The translations under genes and the position numbers were made by a program. The notes under the pieces were generated by a model. The model searched no databases. It was not told where the DNA came from and saw only the letters and a list, made by a program, of their open reading frames with translations. From Chromatiaceae bacterium (GTDB lineage Bacteria > Pseudomonadota > Gammaproteobacteria > Chromatiales > Chromatiaceae): a stretch of DNA of 64,000 bases. Of this stretch, positions 47,322 through 55,159 are shown one piece after another (position 1 is the first letter of the stretch; each line of letters starts with the position of its first letter). The stretch lies in NCBI GenBank assembly GCA_016714645.1, contig JADKCI010000001.1:496001-560000 (forward strand). Reading direction: 5' to 3'.

Positions 47322-47336
47322 TGGCATGCGATCTGC
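47322..47336 (+). promoter_or_regulatory. Sigma-54 promoter of glnA
   Basis: TGGCATGCGATCTGC has GG (47323-47324) and GC (47335-47336) separated by exactly 10 bases, the invariant spacing of -24/-12 promoters; the -12 half is CTGC instead of TTGC. Transcription would begin near 47348, about 100 bases before glnA. Confidence 0.7.
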
Positions 47337-47450
47337 TAAAGTATTGCCATATCCGCGCTAGCGGCGACCCAAGGATTAACTGAGTCCTGCGAGCTGAGTC
47401 TCGCTCCACCCCTACCCCCAGAATCCCAAGCACTCGAACCGGAGACCCGC

Positions 47451-48857
47451 ATGCCTTCCAACGTACAGAAAATGATCAAGGAAAACGAAGCGAAGTTCGT
47501 CGACTTGCGCTTCACCGATACCCGTGGCAAGGAGCAGCATGTCTCCATGCCCATCAATGTGGTGGACGACGACTTCTTCACGGAGGGCAAGATGTTCGAC
47601 GGTTCCTCCATCGCTGGTTGGAAGGGAATCCAGGAGTCCGATATGGTGCTCATGCCCGAGGCCAGTACGGCGGTGATGGACCCCTTCGCGGATGAAAAGA
47701 CCCTGATCCTGCGCTGCGACATCCTGGAGCCCAACACCATGCAGGGCTACGAGCGCGATCCGCGCTCCCTGGGTAAACGCGCCGAGGCTTACCTCAAGTC
47801 CACTGGCATTGCCGACTCCGCCTTCTTCGGCCCCGAGCCCGAGTTCTTTATCCTGGATGATGTGCGCTGGGGCGCCAGCATGTCGGGTTGCTTCTATAAG
47901 GTTGATTCCGAGGAAGCGGACTGGAATTCCGAGCGCACCTACGAAGATGGGAATATCGGCCACCGCCCAGGCGTCAAGGGTGGCTACTTCCCCGTCCCCC
48001 CGGTCGATTCCCTGAATGACCTGCGCGCCGCCATGTGTCTGTCATTGGAAGACATGGGCGTCCCCGTTGAGGTCCATCACCACGAGGTGGCAACTGCTGG
48101 CCAATGTGAAATTGGGACCCGGTTCAGCACCCTGGTGCAACGCGCCGACTGGGTCCAGATCCAAAAGTACGCCATCTGGAACGTGGCCCATGCCTATGGC
48201 AAGACCGTCACCTTCATGCCCAAGCCCCTGGTTGGTGACAATGGCAGCGGCATGCACTGCCACATATCCCTTGCCAAGGACGGGGTGAACCTGTTCTCCG
48301 GCGACAAGTACGGTGGTCTGTCCGATAGCGCGCTTTATTTCATCGGCGGCATCATCAAGCACGCCCGTGCCTTGAACGCCTTCACCAACGCCTCCACCAA
48401 TTCCTACAAGCGCTTGGTCCCGGGCTTCGAGGCCCCTGTCATGTTGGCCTACTCGGCCCGCAACCGTTCCGCCTCAATCCGTATCCCCCATGTGAGCAAT
48501 CCCAAGGGACGGCGTATAGAAGTGCGCTTCCCGGATGCTACGGGCAACCCCTACCTGGCCTTTGCCGCCATGATGATGGCGGGTCTTGATGGTATCCAGA
48601 ACAAAATTCATCCTGGCGATCCCATGGACAAGGACCTCTACGACCTGCCCCCGGAAGAGGCGAAGGCCATACCGACCGTTTGCCATGCCCTTGATCAGGC
48701 CCTGGATTACCTGGACAAGGACCGTGATTTTCTAACCGCTGGCGGCGTTTTCACCAATGATTTGATCGATGCCTATATTGCCCTGAAGATGACGGAGGTG
48801 ACGCAATTGCGCATGACCACCCACCCCATCGAATTTGATCTTTATTACAGCCTCTGA
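47451..48857 (+). CDS. glnA: Glutamine synthetase type I
   Basis: Joins ammonia and glutamate to glutamine, the main ammonium assimilation step. 468 residues, the normal GSI-beta length. MFDGSSIAGWKGIQESDM near residue 45, EPEFFILDDVRW near 130, GSGMHCHISLAKDG near 265, NRSASIRIPHVSNPKGRRIEVRFPDATGNPYLAFAAMM near 345, of which NRSASIRIP is a signature. The adenylylation site is present as NDLYDLPPEEAKAIP-type DLYDLPPEE near residue 398. GGAGACC precedes the ATG. A sigma-54 promoter and NtrC-like site lie upstream and ntrBC downstream. Confidence 0.98.
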   Translation: MPSNVQKMIKENEAKFVDLRFTDTRGKEQHVSMPINVVDDDFFTEGKMFDGSSIAGWKGIQESDMVLMPEASTAVMDPFADEKTLILRCDILEPNTMQGYERDPRSLGKRAEAYLKSTGIADSAFFGPEPEFFILDDVRWGASMSGCFYKVDSEEADWNSERTYEDGNIGHRPGVKGGYFPVPPVDSLNDLRAAMCLSLEDMGVPVEVHHHEVATAGQCEIGTRFSTLVQRADWVQIQKYAIWNVAHAYGKTVTFMPKPLVGDNGSGMHCHISLAKDGVNLFSGDKYGGLSDSALYFIGGIIKHARALNAFTNASTNSYKRLVPGFEAPVMLAYSARNRSASIRIPHVSNPKGRRIEVRFPDATGNPYLAFAAMMMAGLDGIQNKIHPGDPMDKDLYDLPPEEAKAIPTVCHALDQALDYLDKDRDFLTAGGVFTNDLIDAYIALKMTEVTQLRMTTHPIEFDLYYSL

Positions 48858-48867
48858 TCAGTTCGGA

Positions 48868-48906
48868 ACCTGGAAGATGGGGACGCGCGCGTCTCATCTT
48901 CCAGGT
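48868..48906 (+). other. Long near-perfect hairpin after glnA
   Basis: ACCTGGAAGATG pairs perfectly with CATCTTCCAGGT, and the inner GACGCG pairs with CGCGTC, leaving a one-base bulge; total about 19 pairs starting 11 bases past the glnA stop. No T-run follows. It is likely a 3' stabiliser or part of a tandem terminator. Confidence 0.7.
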
Positions 48907-48918
48907 CGGAGAGCCGCT

Positions 48919-48940
48919 AACGCCCCGCGAGGGGCGTTTT
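48919..48940 (+). terminator. Rho-independent terminator of glnA
   Basis: AACGCCCC-GCGA-GGGGCGTT gives an 8-bp stem with a GNRA tetraloop, running directly into TTTTG. It separates glnA from ntrBC. Confidence 0.85.
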
Positions 48941-49060
48941 GCTTCCATGGATTCGGGGAAGTAACACGGGAGCGAACGGAATTGGCAGCCAGGCGCACTC
49001 TTTTCGAGCATTGGGTTATGCTGGGAGCAAGCACCTTAGTGCTACTCTTCGCGTAATACA

Positions 49061-49075
49061 TGGCAAGCTTATTGC
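49061..49075 (+). promoter_or_regulatory. Sigma-54 promoter of ntrBC
   Basis: TGGCAAGCTTATTGC fits TGGCA-N-G-N4-TTGC closely, with GG and GC exactly 10 bases apart (49062-49063 and 49074-49075). The start point would be near 49087, about 43 bases before ntrB. The nearby AGCAC-CTTA-GTGCT (49029-49042) resembles but does not match the NtrC spacing. Confidence 0.75.
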
Positions 49076-49129
49076 CTTGTTAACCTCCATTGGCGCCCAC
49101 TCTCGGAAATTACCTGCTGGGTCACTCGC

Positions 49130-50203
49130 ATGAAGACGCCCACTCCAAGGAAGACGAGTTCGGAGAAGAAGATTCTCGATAACTTGAATACCGCTGTCCT
49201 GCTATTTGACAAGGAGTTGCGTCTCATCTATATCAACCCGGCCGGTGAGATGCTGTTCGATGTGAGCGCTCGCTATGTGTTGGGCGTACAGGCCATGGAT
49301 ATCCTCATCTGTCCTGGCGATGCCGTCGAGAGCCGGCTTCGCCAAGCGGCCCAGACCCGTCAGCCCTTCACCGAGCGGGAGATCAATATTGTCCTGATTG
49401 ATGGACGCACCATACGGGTGAATTGTACCGTTCTACCCATTCATCAATTCGGGGCGGAGGTGGAACTTCTGGTTGAGTTACACCAGATTGATCGGCAGCT
49501 CCGCATCAGTCGCGAGGAACACCTGCTGTCCCAGCATCAGGCGACCCAGGCCCTGATTCGCGGCTTGGCTCACGAGATCAAGAACCCCCTCGGCGGGTTA
49601 CGCGGCGCGGCCCAACTCTTGGAACAGGAGTTGCCCGATAAGTCCCTGCGCGAGTACACCCGCATTATCATCGAGGAGGCTGACCGCCTCCAGGGCCTCA
49701 TGGACCGTATGTTGGGCCCCAATCGTCTGCCCAAGCCGGCCAAGGCCAATATCCACCTTCTTCTGGAGCGGGTACGCAGCCTGATTTTGGCGGAACACCC
49801 CACCGGACCCCTGATTGAGCGGGACTATGATCCAAGTATCCCGGAATTCATGGCCGACGGGGATCGACTCCTCCAGGCCCTGCTCAATCTGGTGCGCAAT
49901 GCCGCCAAGGCTACTGGACCGACCGGCTGTATCGTGCTGCGCACCCGGGTGTTACGTCAGTTCACCATGGGCGGCAAGCGACACCGGCTCGTGCTACGCG
50001 TTGAGATCCATGACAACGGCCCCGGGATACCCCAGGAGTTGCAGGAGCGCATCTTCTTTCCCATGGTCACGGGCCAGGCGGGGGGTACCGGACTGGGGTT
50101 GCCCATCGCTCAAGAGCTGGTCAACCAGCATGGCGGCCTGATCGAGTGCGAAAGTCACCCCGGCGAGGCCCGGTTCTTCGTCTATTTGCCGTTGGAGACA
50201 TGA
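49130..50203 (+). CDS. ntrB: Nitrogen regulation sensor histidine kinase NtrB (GlnL)
   Basis: Cytoplasmic kinase/phosphatase that controls NtrC under PII command. 357 residues, no membrane helix. N-terminal PAS domain (LNTAVLLFDKELRLIYINPAGEMLFD), HisKA with phospho-acceptor His in RGLAHEIKNPLGGLRGAAQLLE near residue 147, HATPase with NLVRNAAKA, DNGPGIP and GGTGLGLPIAQELVNQHGG. The HEIKNPLGGLRGAAQLL block is diagnostic of NtrB. The stop is one base before the ntrC start. Confidence 0.96.
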   Translation: MKTPTPRKTSSEKKILDNLNTAVLLFDKELRLIYINPAGEMLFDVSARYVLGVQAMDILICPGDAVESRLRQAAQTRQPFTEREINIVLIDGRTIRVNCTVLPIHQFGAEVELLVELHQIDRQLRISREEHLLSQHQATQALIRGLAHEIKNPLGGLRGAAQLLEQELPDKSLREYTRIIIEEADRLQGLMDRMLGPNRLPKPAKANIHLLLERVRSLILAEHPTGPLIERDYDPSIPEFMADGDRLLQALLNLVRNAAKATGPTGCIVLRTRVLRQFTMGGKRHRLVLRVEIHDNGPGIPQELQERIFFPMVTGQAGGTGLGLPIAQELVNQHGGLIECESHPGEARFFVYLPLET

Positions 50204-50204
50204 C

Positions 50205-51632
50205 ATGACTAAGGCGCCCAAGGTCTGGGTCATTGATGATGATCGCTCCATCCGCTGGGTGCTAGAGCGTGCCCTGCGCAAGGCGGAAATGGACGTCACC
50301 TGCTTTTCCAATGGCGTGGGCGTCATGGATATCCTAGAGCGCGATCAGCCGGATGCCATCCTTTCGGATGTCCGTATGCCGGGCATTGATGGACTGGAAC
50401 TCCTGGCCCAGATCACCGCCCGCTATCCGTCCCTGCCCGTCATTATCATGACCGCGCACTCGGATCTGGATAGCGCCGTGTCCGCCTTCCATGGCGGCGC
50501 CTTCGAATACCTTCCCAAGCCCTTCGATCTCGACGAGGCCGTTGCCCAGGTCCGCCGCGCCTGCCGCCATCATGCCGGGGAAGGGGCCCCGCCGGAGGAA
50601 CCCATGGCGAAGGGTGCCGAGATCATCGGCGAGGCCCCGGCCATGCAGGAGGTCTTTCGTGCCATTGGTCGTCTCGTTCGATCCAATATTACGGTATTGA
50701 TCAACGGGGAATCGGGGACGGGCAAGGAACTGGTCGCACGCGCCCTCCACCGCCACAGCCCGCGTACCGATAAGCCCTTTATTGCCCTCAATATGGCGGC
50801 CATCCCCCACGATCTGCTGGAATCAGAGCTTTTCGGCCATGAGCGGGGCGCCTTCACGGGGGCCCAGGCGCGGCGCGAGGGCCGCTTTGAGCAAGCCCAT
50901 ACTGGCACCCTCTTCCTTGATGAGATCGGAGATATGCCGGCGGAGCTCCAGACCCGCCTGCTGCGGGTGCTGGCGGACGGCGAGTTCTATCGTGTCGGTG
51001 GTCTGGCCCCGGTCAAGGTGGATACGCGCATCATCGCCGCCACCCACCAGCACCTCGAATCGCTCGTCCAGCAAGGCCGCTTTCGCGAGGACCTTTTCCA
51101 CCGTCTCAACGTGATCCGTATCCATCTGCCGGCACTTCGAGAGCGGCGCGAGGATATCCCCTTGCTCATGCGGCATTTTCTCGCCTCCGCCGCGACGGAA
51201 TTGGGTTGCGAGCCCAAAGTGCTCTCGCTCGGCGCCGCCGAACGCCTGGCGTATCTCGACTGGCCAGGCAATGTTCGTCAACTAGAAAACACCGCGCGCT
51301 GGCTGACCGTCATGGCCGCGGGCAAGGAAATCCATATCGAGGACTTGCCTACGGAACTAGCGGCACCAACCAGTGGCAGTGAAAGTGAAGAAGTGTGGCA
51401 ATCGGCCCTACGCCGATGGGCGCGCGAGCATCTCAAGGCCGGTGGGGCGGGTTTGTTGGATCTGGCCCTGCCGGTCCTGGAACGTATCCTCATTGTGACC
51501 GCCCTGGAACATACCGAGGGTCGCCGCCAGGATGCCGCTCGTCTCCTCGGCTGGGGTCGCAATACCCTGACCCGCAAGATTAAGGAACTCAAGATAGAGG
51601 TTGAGGGCACAAACCCGGAGGAAGAAGTCTGA
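50205..51632 (+). CDS. ntrC: Nitrogen regulation response regulator NtrC (GlnG)
   Basis: Enhancer-binding activator of sigma-54 promoters under nitrogen limitation. 475 residues. Receiver domain with Asp in DAILSDVRMPGIDGLEL near residue 54, AAA+ domain with Walker A GESGTGKELVARALH near 168, the GAFTGA loop in GHERGAFTGAQAR near 215, Walker B LFLDEIGDMP, and a Fis-type HTH (DAARLLGWGRNTLTRKIKEL) at the C-terminus. It likely acts on the glnA and ntrBC promoters described here. Confidence 0.97.
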   Translation: MTKAPKVWVIDDDRSIRWVLERALRKAEMDVTCFSNGVGVMDILERDQPDAILSDVRMPGIDGLELLAQITARYPSLPVIIMTAHSDLDSAVSAFHGGAFEYLPKPFDLDEAVAQVRRACRHHAGEGAPPEEPMAKGAEIIGEAPAMQEVFRAIGRLVRSNITVLINGESGTGKELVARALHRHSPRTDKPFIALNMAAIPHDLLESELFGHERGAFTGAQARREGRFEQAHTGTLFLDEIGDMPAELQTRLLRVLADGEFYRVGGLAPVKVDTRIIAATHQHLESLVQQGRFREDLFHRLNVIRIHLPALRERREDIPLLMRHFLASAATELGCEPKVLSLGAAERLAYLDWPGNVRQLENTARWLTVMAAGKEIHIEDLPTELAAPTSGSESEEVWQSALRRWAREHLKAGGAGLLDLALPVLERILIVTALEHTEGRRQDAARLLGWGRNTLTRKIKELKIEVEGTNPEEEV

Positions 51633-51710
51633 CCCGGCCCACCACTATTGAAAGGCCCCGCAGGGTCCCAATCTTAAGTAACACTCTGATTTTAAAACCC
51701 TGAGATAACC

Positions 51711-52109
51711 ATGGATAGCGCCAGTATTGAATTGCCCGGTTCCGAGTTGGAGGCTATCCTCGTGGAGGATGGCTGTCTGCGGGTCCGCTTCTCCCGCGCC
51801 ATCATCATGAAAAGCATGACGGGGTCCAGTGAGCAGACCCGCTGGTGGCAGATGGCTGATCTGGTGATGGAAGGTGCCGAGGTGGAAGGTGATCCCCCGA
51901 CGGGCCCCCTAGTCTGTGTGGGGGGCGACATCGAGGACAATATCTTCACCTATCGAGGCATGATTCCCTTGCCCCTGTCAACCCGGGGGGCTGTCGGCTG
52001 TGACTTAAGCTTTCGTGACACTCCCGTACATCTGAAGGTGATGGCCACGGCTATCCGTATGGAAATGAAGGGTTTGCCCAAGTATATCGAGCATTTGCGG
52101 GCCGTCTGA
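51711..52109 (+). CDS. Hypothetical protein, 132 aa
   Basis: I do not recognise a family. The protein (MDSASIELPGSELEAILVED at the start) has no signal peptide or membrane helix, is acidic, and alternates beta-rich stretches with a central WWQMADLVMEG; the C-terminal half has FRDTPVHLKVMATAIRMEM. Codon use is like its neighbours, and it has ordinary composition, so it looks like a real gene. It follows ntrC by 78 bases on the same strand and may share its transcript. An accessory role in nitrogen control is only guilt by position. Confidence 0.7.
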   Translation: MDSASIELPGSELEAILVEDGCLRVRFSRAIIMKSMTGSSEQTRWWQMADLVMEGAEVEGDPPTGPLVCVGGDIEDNIFTYRGMIPLPLSTRGAVGCDLSFRDTPVHLKVMATAIRMEMKGLPKYIEHLRAV

Positions 52110-52115
52110 TTCCTT

Positions 52116-52131
52116 CCCCCGGCCTTGGGGG
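52116..52131. terminator. Weak hairpin between convergent genes
   Basis: CCCCC-GGCCTT-GGGGG forms a 5-bp GC stem just after the stop of the 132-residue ORF and before the end of nfi on the other strand. It has no T-run, so its role as terminator is tentative. Confidence 0.3.
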
Positions 52132-52179
52132 GGCCCTATGAGCCGCCTCTCTACCCCTTGTCAGCCCGCATATCGGGTA

Positions 52180-52839
52180 TCAGTCCTCCAGGGAGGCGAG
52201 ACGATGCGCCCAGCGGCTGGTCTCTGGCAGACGATAGCGGGTGGTGCATGCCAAGACATAGCGGACGGCCATCTCCAAACTGATTTTGTGTCCCACCGAG
52301 ACATAGAGGGGCTGGATATTACGGCGGGTGCGCACCACGGCACCGATGATCTCGCCCTGATGCCATAGCGGGGTCCAGTCCCCCTTCTCCGGCCCCAAGG
52401 GTCCGTGTTCGCCGATCAGGCGGGATTTGGCAACGCCGATGCTGGGCAGACCCGTGAGGACACCCAAATGGCAGGCCAGACCGAAACGTCGTGGGTGGGC
52501 ATAACCCTGACCATCGCACAGCAGCAGATCAGGGGGCTCGCTCAGACCTGCCAGGGCCTCCAGCAAGGCCGGTGCCTCGCGGAAGGAGAGCAGGCCCGGC
52601 ACATAGGGAAAGACCGTGCGCCGCAGCGCCAAGGAGCTGCCCAGGAACTGGAGATCAGGAAAGGACAGGACCACGACCCCGGCACGGGTTTCGGTCCCCC
52701 CGCCCGGGAAGCCCACGTCCAGCCCCGCCACTCGCCGCACCTGGGTCAACTCATTCCGCAACACCACCTGGCCCCGCAACCCTTCCTGGATCGCTCGTGC
52801 TTCCCGAGTCGTTGTCGGCCACTCATAGCCCACGATCAT
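52180..52839 (-). CDS. nfi: Endonuclease V (deoxyinosine-specific)
   Basis: Cuts DNA near deoxyinosine to start repair of deaminated adenine. 219 residues. Catalytic Asp in VAGLDVGFPG near residue 40, and DLLLCDGQGYAHPRRFGLACHLGVL, in which the usual DGHG is DGQG, then PSIGVAKSRLIGEHG. The ATG at 52839 has GGGAGG just upstream; the frame is open 32 codons further but without homology. Divergent from the remnant at 52880 by 40 bases. Confidence 0.92.
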   Translation of the reverse strand: MIVGYEWPTTTREARAIQEGLRGQVVLRNELTQVRRVAGLDVGFPGGGTETRAGVVVLSFPDLQFLGSSLALRRTVFPYVPGLLSFREAPALLEALAGLSEPPDLLLCDGQGYAHPRRFGLACHLGVLTGLPSIGVAKSRLIGEHGPLGPEKGDWTPLWHQGEIIGAVVRTRRNIQPLYVSVGHKISLEMAVRYVLACTTRYRLPETSRWAHRLASLED

Positions 52840-52879
52840 TTGCCTCCCTCGGGGTGATTCTAGCCACGAATTTAAACCA

Positions 52880-53131
52880 GTGACGAAGCTGGCGGAGATT
52901 CTGCCTTCGATGGAGCCTTTCCACCGCCGCCACATGGGGGCCAGAAAGGTCTGTCACTTCTGGGCTGAAATGGTGCGGGAGCTGGCCGTGGACAAGCTGG
53001 TGCCCCAGCATGGCCGCATCATTGCGGGCGCGGATGCGGTTGGGGAATTCCTGGACTGGTTCGGGGAACTTGAATGCGGCATCGACCTGGTCAGCCAGGC
53101 GCTGTACCTGCCACCGGGGATGGGGGCCTGA
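52880..53131 (+). pseudogene. C-terminal remnant of an MBL-fold (ODP/FprA-like) protein
   Basis: Eighty-three residues that resemble only the C-terminal end of oxygen-binding di-iron metallo-beta-lactamase-fold proteins: ILPSMEPFHRRHMGARKVCHFW, LVPQHGRIIAGADAVGEFLDW and FGELECGIDLV. In the family this follows a catalytic domain of about 170 residues with the HxHxDH motif, which is absent here; upstream is only 40 bases before the divergent nfi. The GTG start has no clear ribosome site. Recognition is from memory of the family pattern, so the assignment is moderate. It may be a decayed gene or a stand-alone fragment. Confidence 0.5.
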
Positions 53132-53159
53132 TCCAAGGTCAGGCGCGCCCTCCAAACAA

Positions 53160-53185
53160 AAATACCCGCGATATCGCGGGTATTT
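53160..53185. terminator. Bidirectional terminator (perfect 13-bp palindrome)
   Basis: AAATACCCGCGAT and its exact complement follow each other without a gap; as RNA the stem closes with a short AT loop. A-run on one side and T-run on the other make it work in both directions, between the convergent remnant (+) and small-protein gene (-). Confidence 0.8.
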
Positions 53186-53227
53186 GGACGCTGCAACCAA
53201 ATGCCTAATTACTGGCCACGGTAAAGG

Positions 53228-53455
53228 TTAATAGTTACGGGCGGAGCCGACGATCTCGTGGGCCAGATCAACGACGCGAGTCGCCATCTCGCTGTATTCA
53301 TGACGGTAATTGGCGAGAAGCCCGTCAGTGGATGCCCAGTAGTCCTTGCCGGTGACGCCATGCTCATGCTCATAAGCAATGAACTGCTTCTGCATTACCA
53401 GCATCTTGTCGATCAGTTCTTGCTTCTCTTTTTTCAACGCCGCGATGTCACTCAT
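53228..53455 (-). CDS. Small helical hypothetical protein, 75 aa
   Basis: No family recognised. MSDIAALKKEKQELIDKMLV begins a probable coiled coil (about residues 3-30), a middle segment YEHEHGVTGKDYWAS, and a second helix (NYRHEYSEMATRVVDLAHE). No signal peptide or membrane helix. GGGAGAGAGA precedes the ATG at 53455; the frame is open five codons further. It has its own terminator and an AT-rich upstream region, so it is probably a separately and perhaps strongly expressed small protein. Confidence 0.7.
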   Translation of the reverse strand: MSDIAALKKEKQELIDKMLVMQKQFIAYEHEHGVTGKDYWASTDGLLANYRHEYSEMATRVVDLAHEIVGSARNY

Positions 53456-53600
53456 GGATCTCTCTCCCAACTGCCTCGATAAATCTTGAATTCCGCCGGC
53501 TTATTTAGTGTATGCCGAAATCTTAATATAGCATGGGGGGACCAATCCGGGTCAAACGAAATCTACCAAGCCAAGTGTGTGGCCCCCCGCCTTGGGGTTC

Positions 53601-54575
53601 TCAGCAACCACAGGCCGGTACCGGCTGGCCGTGAAGACGCAGGGAGCCCGTCAACTGGGCTAGCTCCTTCAGGCCCTGGCGATCCAGATAGTCGAGGATA
53701 CCCTGGTTGATCTTGGCCAGAATCAAGGGGTCATAAAAGAGGGCGGTGCCAATGCCAACCGCGCTGGCACCGGCAATGAAGAATTCCAGGGCGTCGGCCG
53801 CGCAGCTGATGCCCCCCTGGCCAATGATAGGCACCCCATGGTCACGGCAGACTTGATAGACCTGATGGACCTTGAGCAGGGCAATGGGTTTGATGGCGGG
53901 ACCGGACAGACCGCCCTGGTTGTTACCTATGACCGGCATCCGGCTCTCGATGTCGATGGCCATGCCCATGAGGGTATTGATGGCCGCGAATGCATCCGAG
54001 CCGGCCTCCAGGCAGGCCCGGGCGTTGCCCGCAATGTCGGTCTGGTTGGGAGACAGCTTGGTAATGAGTGGCTTGCGCGTGGCCTTGCGGCAGGCGGCGA
54101 CCACTTGGGCCGACATGCGTACATCATTGCCAAAGGCAACACCGCCCTCCTTGACGTTCGGGCAGGAGATATTGATCTCAATGGCGCTGATCGGGCTGTC
54201 GTCGAAGCGCCGGGTGACCTCGTAGTACTCCTCGACGCTGGAGCCGGAGACGTTGGCGATGAAGTGGGTCTCGTGGAAATCCAGGGTGGGTAGGATGTCG
54301 CCAATGACCCGATTCACCCCAGGATTCTGCAAGCCAATGGCGTTGATCATGCCCGCGGACGTCTCGCACAGGCGGTGAGGGGCATTACCGAGCCGGGGGG
54401 CCTGGGTGGTGCCCTTGAGGCAGATGGCGCCCGCCTCGCGGTTGGAGAAGCCCTGGATGCGCGTATACTCCTCGCCAAATCCTACGCACCCGGACAAGAG
54501 CACCAGGGGAGTCGCGAAGTCCAGGCCACAAAAATCGATGCGCAGTCGGGGGTCGGTCTTGATATCCATCGCCAT
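53601..54575 (-). CDS. pyrD: Dihydroorotate dehydrogenase, class 1 (PyrD type B-like)
   Basis: Oxidises dihydroorotate to orotate in pyrimidine synthesis. 324 residues, TIM barrel with FMN. The active-site base is Cys in EINISCPNVKEGG, the class 1 mark; class 2 membrane enzymes have Ser. NAIGLQNPG near residue 80, KLSPNQTDI, and INTLMGMAIDI with GGLSGPAIKP follow 1B members. Class 1B enzymes pair with a PyrK electron-transfer subunit, which is not adjacent. ATG 54575 has GGAG 8 bases upstream. Most gammaproteobacteria use class 2, so transfer or a second copy is possible. Confidence 0.88.
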   Translation of the reverse strand: MAMDIKTDPRLRIDFCGLDFATPLVLLSGCVGFGEEYTRIQGFSNREAGAICLKGTTQAPRLGNAPHRLCETSAGMINAIGLQNPGVNRVIGDILPTLDFHETHFIANVSGSSVEEYYEVTRRFDDSPISAIEINISCPNVKEGGVAFGNDVRMSAQVVAACRKATRKPLITKLSPNQTDIAGNARACLEAGSDAFAAINTLMGMAIDIESRMPVIGNNQGGLSGPAIKPIALLKVHQVYQVCRDHGVPIIGQGGISCAADALEFFIAGASAVGIGTALFYDPLILAKINQGILDYLDRQGLKELAQLTGSLRLHGQPVPACGC

Positions 54576-54625
54576 GTCCAATGCTCCCGAGCCAGCCATG
54601 CCCTGGGGCTAGCACCTTGATTCCG

Positions 54626-55096
54626 ATGTTCGATGTCGTCCTGTACCAGCCCGAGATCCCGCCCAATACCGGTAACATCATGCGCCTGTGCGCCAATGCC
54701 GGAGCCCGGTTGCATCTGATTGGGCCCTTGGGCTTCGTCCTCGATGACCGCCGCTTGCGGCGGGCTGGGCTCGATTACCGGGAGTGGGTCAGCGTCCAGG
54801 TCCATACCGACTTTCCCGCCTATGTCCAGACGCAATCCCCGCCTCGGCTCATGGCCTGCACTACGCGGGGCAGTGCGTCCCTCGCCGAGACCCTCTTTCT
54901 GCCGGGCGATGCCCTGCTCTTTGGCCCCGAGACCCGCGGGTTGCCACAAGCCCTGCTGGATGACATACCCCGGGAACGCCGCATCTTCATCCCCATGCGC
55001 CCCGGCAATCGGAGTCTCAATCTGTCCAACGCCGTGGCCATCGTCCTCTACGAGGCCTGGCGGCAACAGGGTTTCAGGGGGGCAGGGCGTGGATGA
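54626..55096 (+). CDS. trmL: tRNA (cytidine/uridine-34 2'-O)-methyltransferase
   Basis: SPOUT-class methyltransferase of 156 residues modifying the wobble base of tRNA-Leu. FDVVLYQPEIPPNTGNIMRLCANAG at the start, LLFGPETRGLPQALL, and the trefoil-knot SAM site IPMRPGNRSLNLSNAVAIVLYE, of which RSLNLSNA is the signature. ATG 54626 gives the standard N-terminus. Divergent from pyrD by 50 bases. Confidence 0.95.
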   Translation: MFDVVLYQPEIPPNTGNIMRLCANAGARLHLIGPLGFVLDDRRLRRAGLDYREWVSVQVHTDFPAYVQTQSPPRLMACTTRGSASLAETLFLPGDALLFGPETRGLPQALLDDIPRERRIFIPMRPGNRSLNLSNAVAIVLYEAWRQQGFRGAGRG

Positions 55097-55159
55097 GGCT
55101 AAGTCAGGACCGGTTGAGCGCCCCGGCGAACTGGCCAGGCAATTCATTCCTGCCTCTGC

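Noticed and set aside
49029..49042. AGCAC-CTTA-GTGCT as an NtrC site for ntrBC
   Set aside because: The half-sites are too close (4 bases between GCAC and GTGC instead of 7), and it lies too near the promoter for an enhancer.
48835..49056. 73-codon ORF in the glnA-ntrB gap
   Set aside because: Begins inside glnA and runs through both hairpins; no ribosome site and no family.
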